From: Parolsenella massiliensis
GTDB lineage: Bacteria > Actinomycetota > Coriobacteriia > Coriobacteriales > Atopobiaceae
Reading direction: 5' to 3'
DNA length: 64,000 nt
NCBI RefSeq assembly: GCF_900143685.1
Contig: NZ_LT671675.1
Coordinates: forward strand, 1,898,699-1,962,698
This document shows positions 63,801 to 64,000 of this stretch, one piece after another; the first letter of the stretch is position 1; each line of letters starts with the position of its first letter. The notes beneath the pieces were generated by a model, which had not been told where the DNA came from, searched no databases, and was given only the letters and a program-made list of their open reading frames with translations. The translations under genes were made by a program, and so were the position numbers.

Positions 63801-64000
63801 CTTCGCTACGACGCCCTGGGCGAAGGCGTCTCCCGAGCCGGAGACAAGCGCGCAGGCGAGGATGGCCTGGAGCCCCGCGCCCGCCATTCCGGTGACGAGC
63901 GCCGCCTTTGGCGCGAGAACGGCGCCCGCAGCGCCCGCCCCGGCAAACGGCGAGCCCGTTGCCGCGGGCAGCAGCAGGGCCGCATGGGCGAGGCTGCCGC
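63516..64000 (-). CDS. Partial hydrophobic membrane protein upstream of fhaA
   Basis: The open frame runs off the window end and closes with TAG one base before the fhaA GTG. The visible 161 residues are Ala/Gly/Val-rich with at least four hydrophobic segments (AVLGCAVGAWLAALIGAG, GQVACAAVLVGVQVL, AAGIAVAVVCAVLVSIVIS among them) and an acidic tail HTEDE. I cannot assign a family. Its last 95 codons are duplicated in inverted orientation at 61374-61658. Tight spacing suggests it belongs to the fhaA operon. Confidence 0.6.
   Translation of the reverse strand, partial: GSLAHAALLLPAATGSPFAGAGAAGAVLAPKAALVTGMAGAGLQAILACALVSGSGDAFAQGVVAKLAQPETWLAVLGCAVGAWLAALIGAGRGGARGIAGQVACAAVLVGVQVLSARVENGGLWAAPDAAGIAVAVVCAVLVSIVISTIGPAPRHTEDE

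Overview
The window is a G+C-rich chromosomal segment around the replication origin of an actinomycete-type Gram-positive bacterium, most likely a member of the Coriobacteriia (an Olsenella/Atopobium-like organism). The grounds are the gene content and order (rpmH-rnpA-yidD-yidC-khpB-rsmG-parA-parB on one side of the origin, dnaA-dnaN-recF-dciA-gyrB-gyrA on the other), a 12-TM LuxR-type regulator of a kind common in that class, a pknB/pstP/fha wall-growth cluster, tandem WYL regulators, and sortase-linked surface proteins. The placement to genus is inference; no 16S rRNA is present.

Layout. 1-3.8 kb: two tRNA-Ser genes, a TRIC-type channel, typA, a small unknown gene. 3.8-13.2 kb: a 2488-residue cell-wall-anchored adhesin/pilin-like protein (VWA domain, 11 pilin-type repeats, IPQTG sorting signal) with an upstream 12-TM LuxR-type regulator. 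13.4-13.7 kb: tRNA-Ala and tRNA-Ile. 13.8-25.2 kb: bifunctional-nuclease-family gene, then the leftward replication block gyrA, gyrB, dciA-like, recF, dnaN, dnaA and an unusual GHKL-ATPase/winged-helix protein. 25.24-25.76 kb: the probable oriC. 25.8-30.9 kb: rightward rpmH to parB, with two perfect parS sites; the rsmG-parA-parB part is strikingly A+T-rich. 31-38.2 kb: rlmN, ddl, a DEDDh-exonuclease/DinG-type helicase, two WYL regulators. 38.5-44.8 kb: a membrane M28-like protein facing a five-gene sortase B operon. 45.3-54.3 kb: tRNA-Gly, M29 aminopeptidase, tRNA-Lys, purB, TSCPD protein, Tat lipoprotein, two-component system, purC, membrane protein, tRNA-Arg. 54.4-64 kb: leftward wall-growth signalling cluster (fhaA, fhaB, pstP, a fused SEDS/penicillin-binding protein, pknB).

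How it works together. The centre is a replication/segregation hub: oriC-like spacers rich in a TTTTCA motif flank dnaA, whose DNA-recognition helix is altered, and parS/ParAB lie about 3 kb away. The right end couples Ser/Thr kinase signalling (PknB, PstP, FHA proteins) to a SEDS-transpeptidase fusion that polymerises and cross-links wall. Two separate surface-display systems are present: the giant IPQTG protein and the sortase B operon with its LAQTG protein.

Caution: 61374-63800 is a near-perfect 1200-bp inverted duplication (27-nt spacer) that splits fhaA. Its mismatches cluster near the centre of the palindrome, which suggests a fold-back or assembly artefact; gene calls there should be treated as provisional.
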